Positions 5,972 through 6,733 of a stretch of 6,733 nucleotides of DNA are shown here, piece after piece. The stretch is from an uncultured Lachnospiraceae bacterium. GTDB lineage: Bacteria; Bacillota; Clostridia; Lachnospirales; Lachnospiraceae. A program made the position numbers and the translations under genes. Each line of letters starts with the position of its first letter. Positions within the stretch are counted from its first letter, which is position 1. Location: assembly GCA_900557385.1 (NCBI GenBank), contig USSP01000103.1, positions 1-6,733 of the forward strand. Direction: 5' to 3'. The notes below the pieces were generated by a model that saw nothing but the letters and a program-made list of their open reading frames with translations, did no database searches and was not told the origin of the DNA.

Positions 5972-6733
5972 ATGAGTGAACAGAATAAGACAATTTTAGA
6001 CTATGAAACCGTGGCTTTGGACGATGCAGATAATGCGCTGGTAATTATTGACCAGACCAGTCTGCCTACGAAAACAGAGATGATTCATCTTCACACCGCC
6101 CAGGAAATGTGGGATGCAATCTACCTGTTAAAAGTAAGAGGCGCTCCGGCAATCGGAGTGGCAGCAGGCTTTGGCATTTATCTTCTGGCAAAACAGATTG
6201 ATACCCAGGACTATGACACTTTCCTGGAACAGTTTCGCAAGGCAAAAGACTACCTGGATTCCGCCCGGCCCACTGCAGTCAACCTTTCCTGGGCATTGAA
6301 GAGAATGGCAATCAATAACATGGAACAGGTGGTATTAGACCATGCAGGTGAACCGGTCGACACCATCAAAAACTTATTAAAGGAAGAGTCTGTCCGGATC
6401 AAAGAGGAAGACACCTGGGTATGTAAAACCATTGGAGAGTACGGACTTACCCTGGTGAAACCCGGAGACGGTATTCTCACCCACTGCAATGCCGGACAGC
6501 TGGCCACCAGCAAATACGGTACAGCTACTGCACCCATTTATCTGGGGCAGGAGAGAGGGTACAACTTCCATGTTTTTGCCGACGAAACCAGACCCCTTCT
6601 CCAGGGTGCCCGACTTACCGCTTATGAATTACATTCTGCCGGAGTGGATGTAACGCTGATCTGTGACAATATGTCTGCCATGGTCATGAAAAACGGCTGG
6701 GTCAATGCGGTCTTTGTAGGCTGTGACAGAGTG
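5972..6733 (+). CDS. mtnA: S-methyl-5-thioribose-1-phosphate isomerase, N-terminal part (3' end outside window)
   Basis: MtnA isomerises 5-methylthioribose-1-phosphate to the ribulose form, in methionine salvage or, in some anaerobes, in a shunt that disposes of 5'-methylthioadenosine or 5'-deoxyadenosine. The frame runs 254 codons to the window edge, out of a usual 340-350. Signatures are RGAPAIGVAAGFG (56-68), SARPTAVNLSWALKRM (97-112), THCNAGQLAT (170-179) with catalytic C172, VFADETRPLLQGARLTAYEL (201-220), ICDNM (230-234), and VGCDRV at the very end with catalytic D252. The related eIF2B-alpha and ribose-1,5-bisphosphate isomerase families share the fold, but the RGAPAIG and HCNAG combination favours MtnA. 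The usual GADR is GCDR here, which I regard as a tolerated variant. The ATG at 5972 follows AGG (5965-5967) and AAAGG (5956-5960). Two DnaA boxes lie just upstream. The rest of any salvage operon is outside the window. Confidence 0.94.
   Translation, partial: MSEQNKTILDYETVALDDADNALVIIDQTSLPTKTEMIHLHTAQEMWDAIYLLKVRGAPAIGVAAGFGIYLLAKQIDTQDYDTFLEQFRKAKDYLDSARPTAVNLSWALKRMAINNMEQVVLDHAGEPVDTIKNLLKEESVRIKEEDTWVCKTIGEYGLTLVKPGDGILTHCNAGQLATSKYGTATAPIYLGQERGYNFHVFADETRPLLQGARLTAYELHSAGVDVTLICDNMSAMVMKNGWVNAVFVGCDRV

Overview
The window (about 6.7 kb, moderate GC, strong AGGAGG-type ribosome binding sites) looks like a chromosomal segment of an anaerobic Firmicute, most likely a gut Lachnospiraceae of the Blautia/Dorea/Roseburia type. 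This rests on the style of the EtfA, YbaK/EbsC and MtnA proteins and on the gene organisation. It is inference from recalled family features, not from a database search.

Layout: (1) 1-519 holds the C-terminal FAD domain of EtfA, whose gene begins before the window, closed by a strong intrinsic terminator (560-594). (2) 601-801 is an unusual 155-bp element bounded by a perfect 19-bp inverted repeat (626-644 / 762-780). It encloses two further hairpins and a possible 39-codon ORF that runs into the next gene, and it lies exactly where the leader of the following operon should be. (3) 802-5338 is a four-gene ABC exporter operon: ATPase, membrane-anchored extracytoplasmic protein of unknown family, ABC-2 permease, and a second ABC-2 permease that is broken by a one-base frameshift. 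(4) 5366-5851 encodes a YbaK/EbsC-type aminoacyl-tRNA deacylase, 27 bp after the second permease. (5) 5852-5971 is an AT-rich intergenic region with two directly abutting perfect DnaA boxes. (6) 5972-6733 is the start of mtnA (5-methylthioribose-1-phosphate isomerase), cut by the window end.

How the genes fit together: the ATPase should energise a heterodimer of the two permeases, both built as one N-terminal TM helix, a large extracytoplasmic domain and a C-terminal TM bundle. The anchored beta-rich protein between ATPase and permeases probably works outside the membrane with that exporter. No substrate gene, peptide precursor or two-component system is visible. The strain shown probably makes a defective exporter if the frameshift is real. 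EtfA, YbaK and MtnA are housekeeping or salvage genes with no evident functional link to it.

The points most worth a second look are the structured inverted-repeat element in the exporter leader, the frameshift in the second permease, the unknown anchored protein and the tandem DnaA boxes ahead of mtnA.
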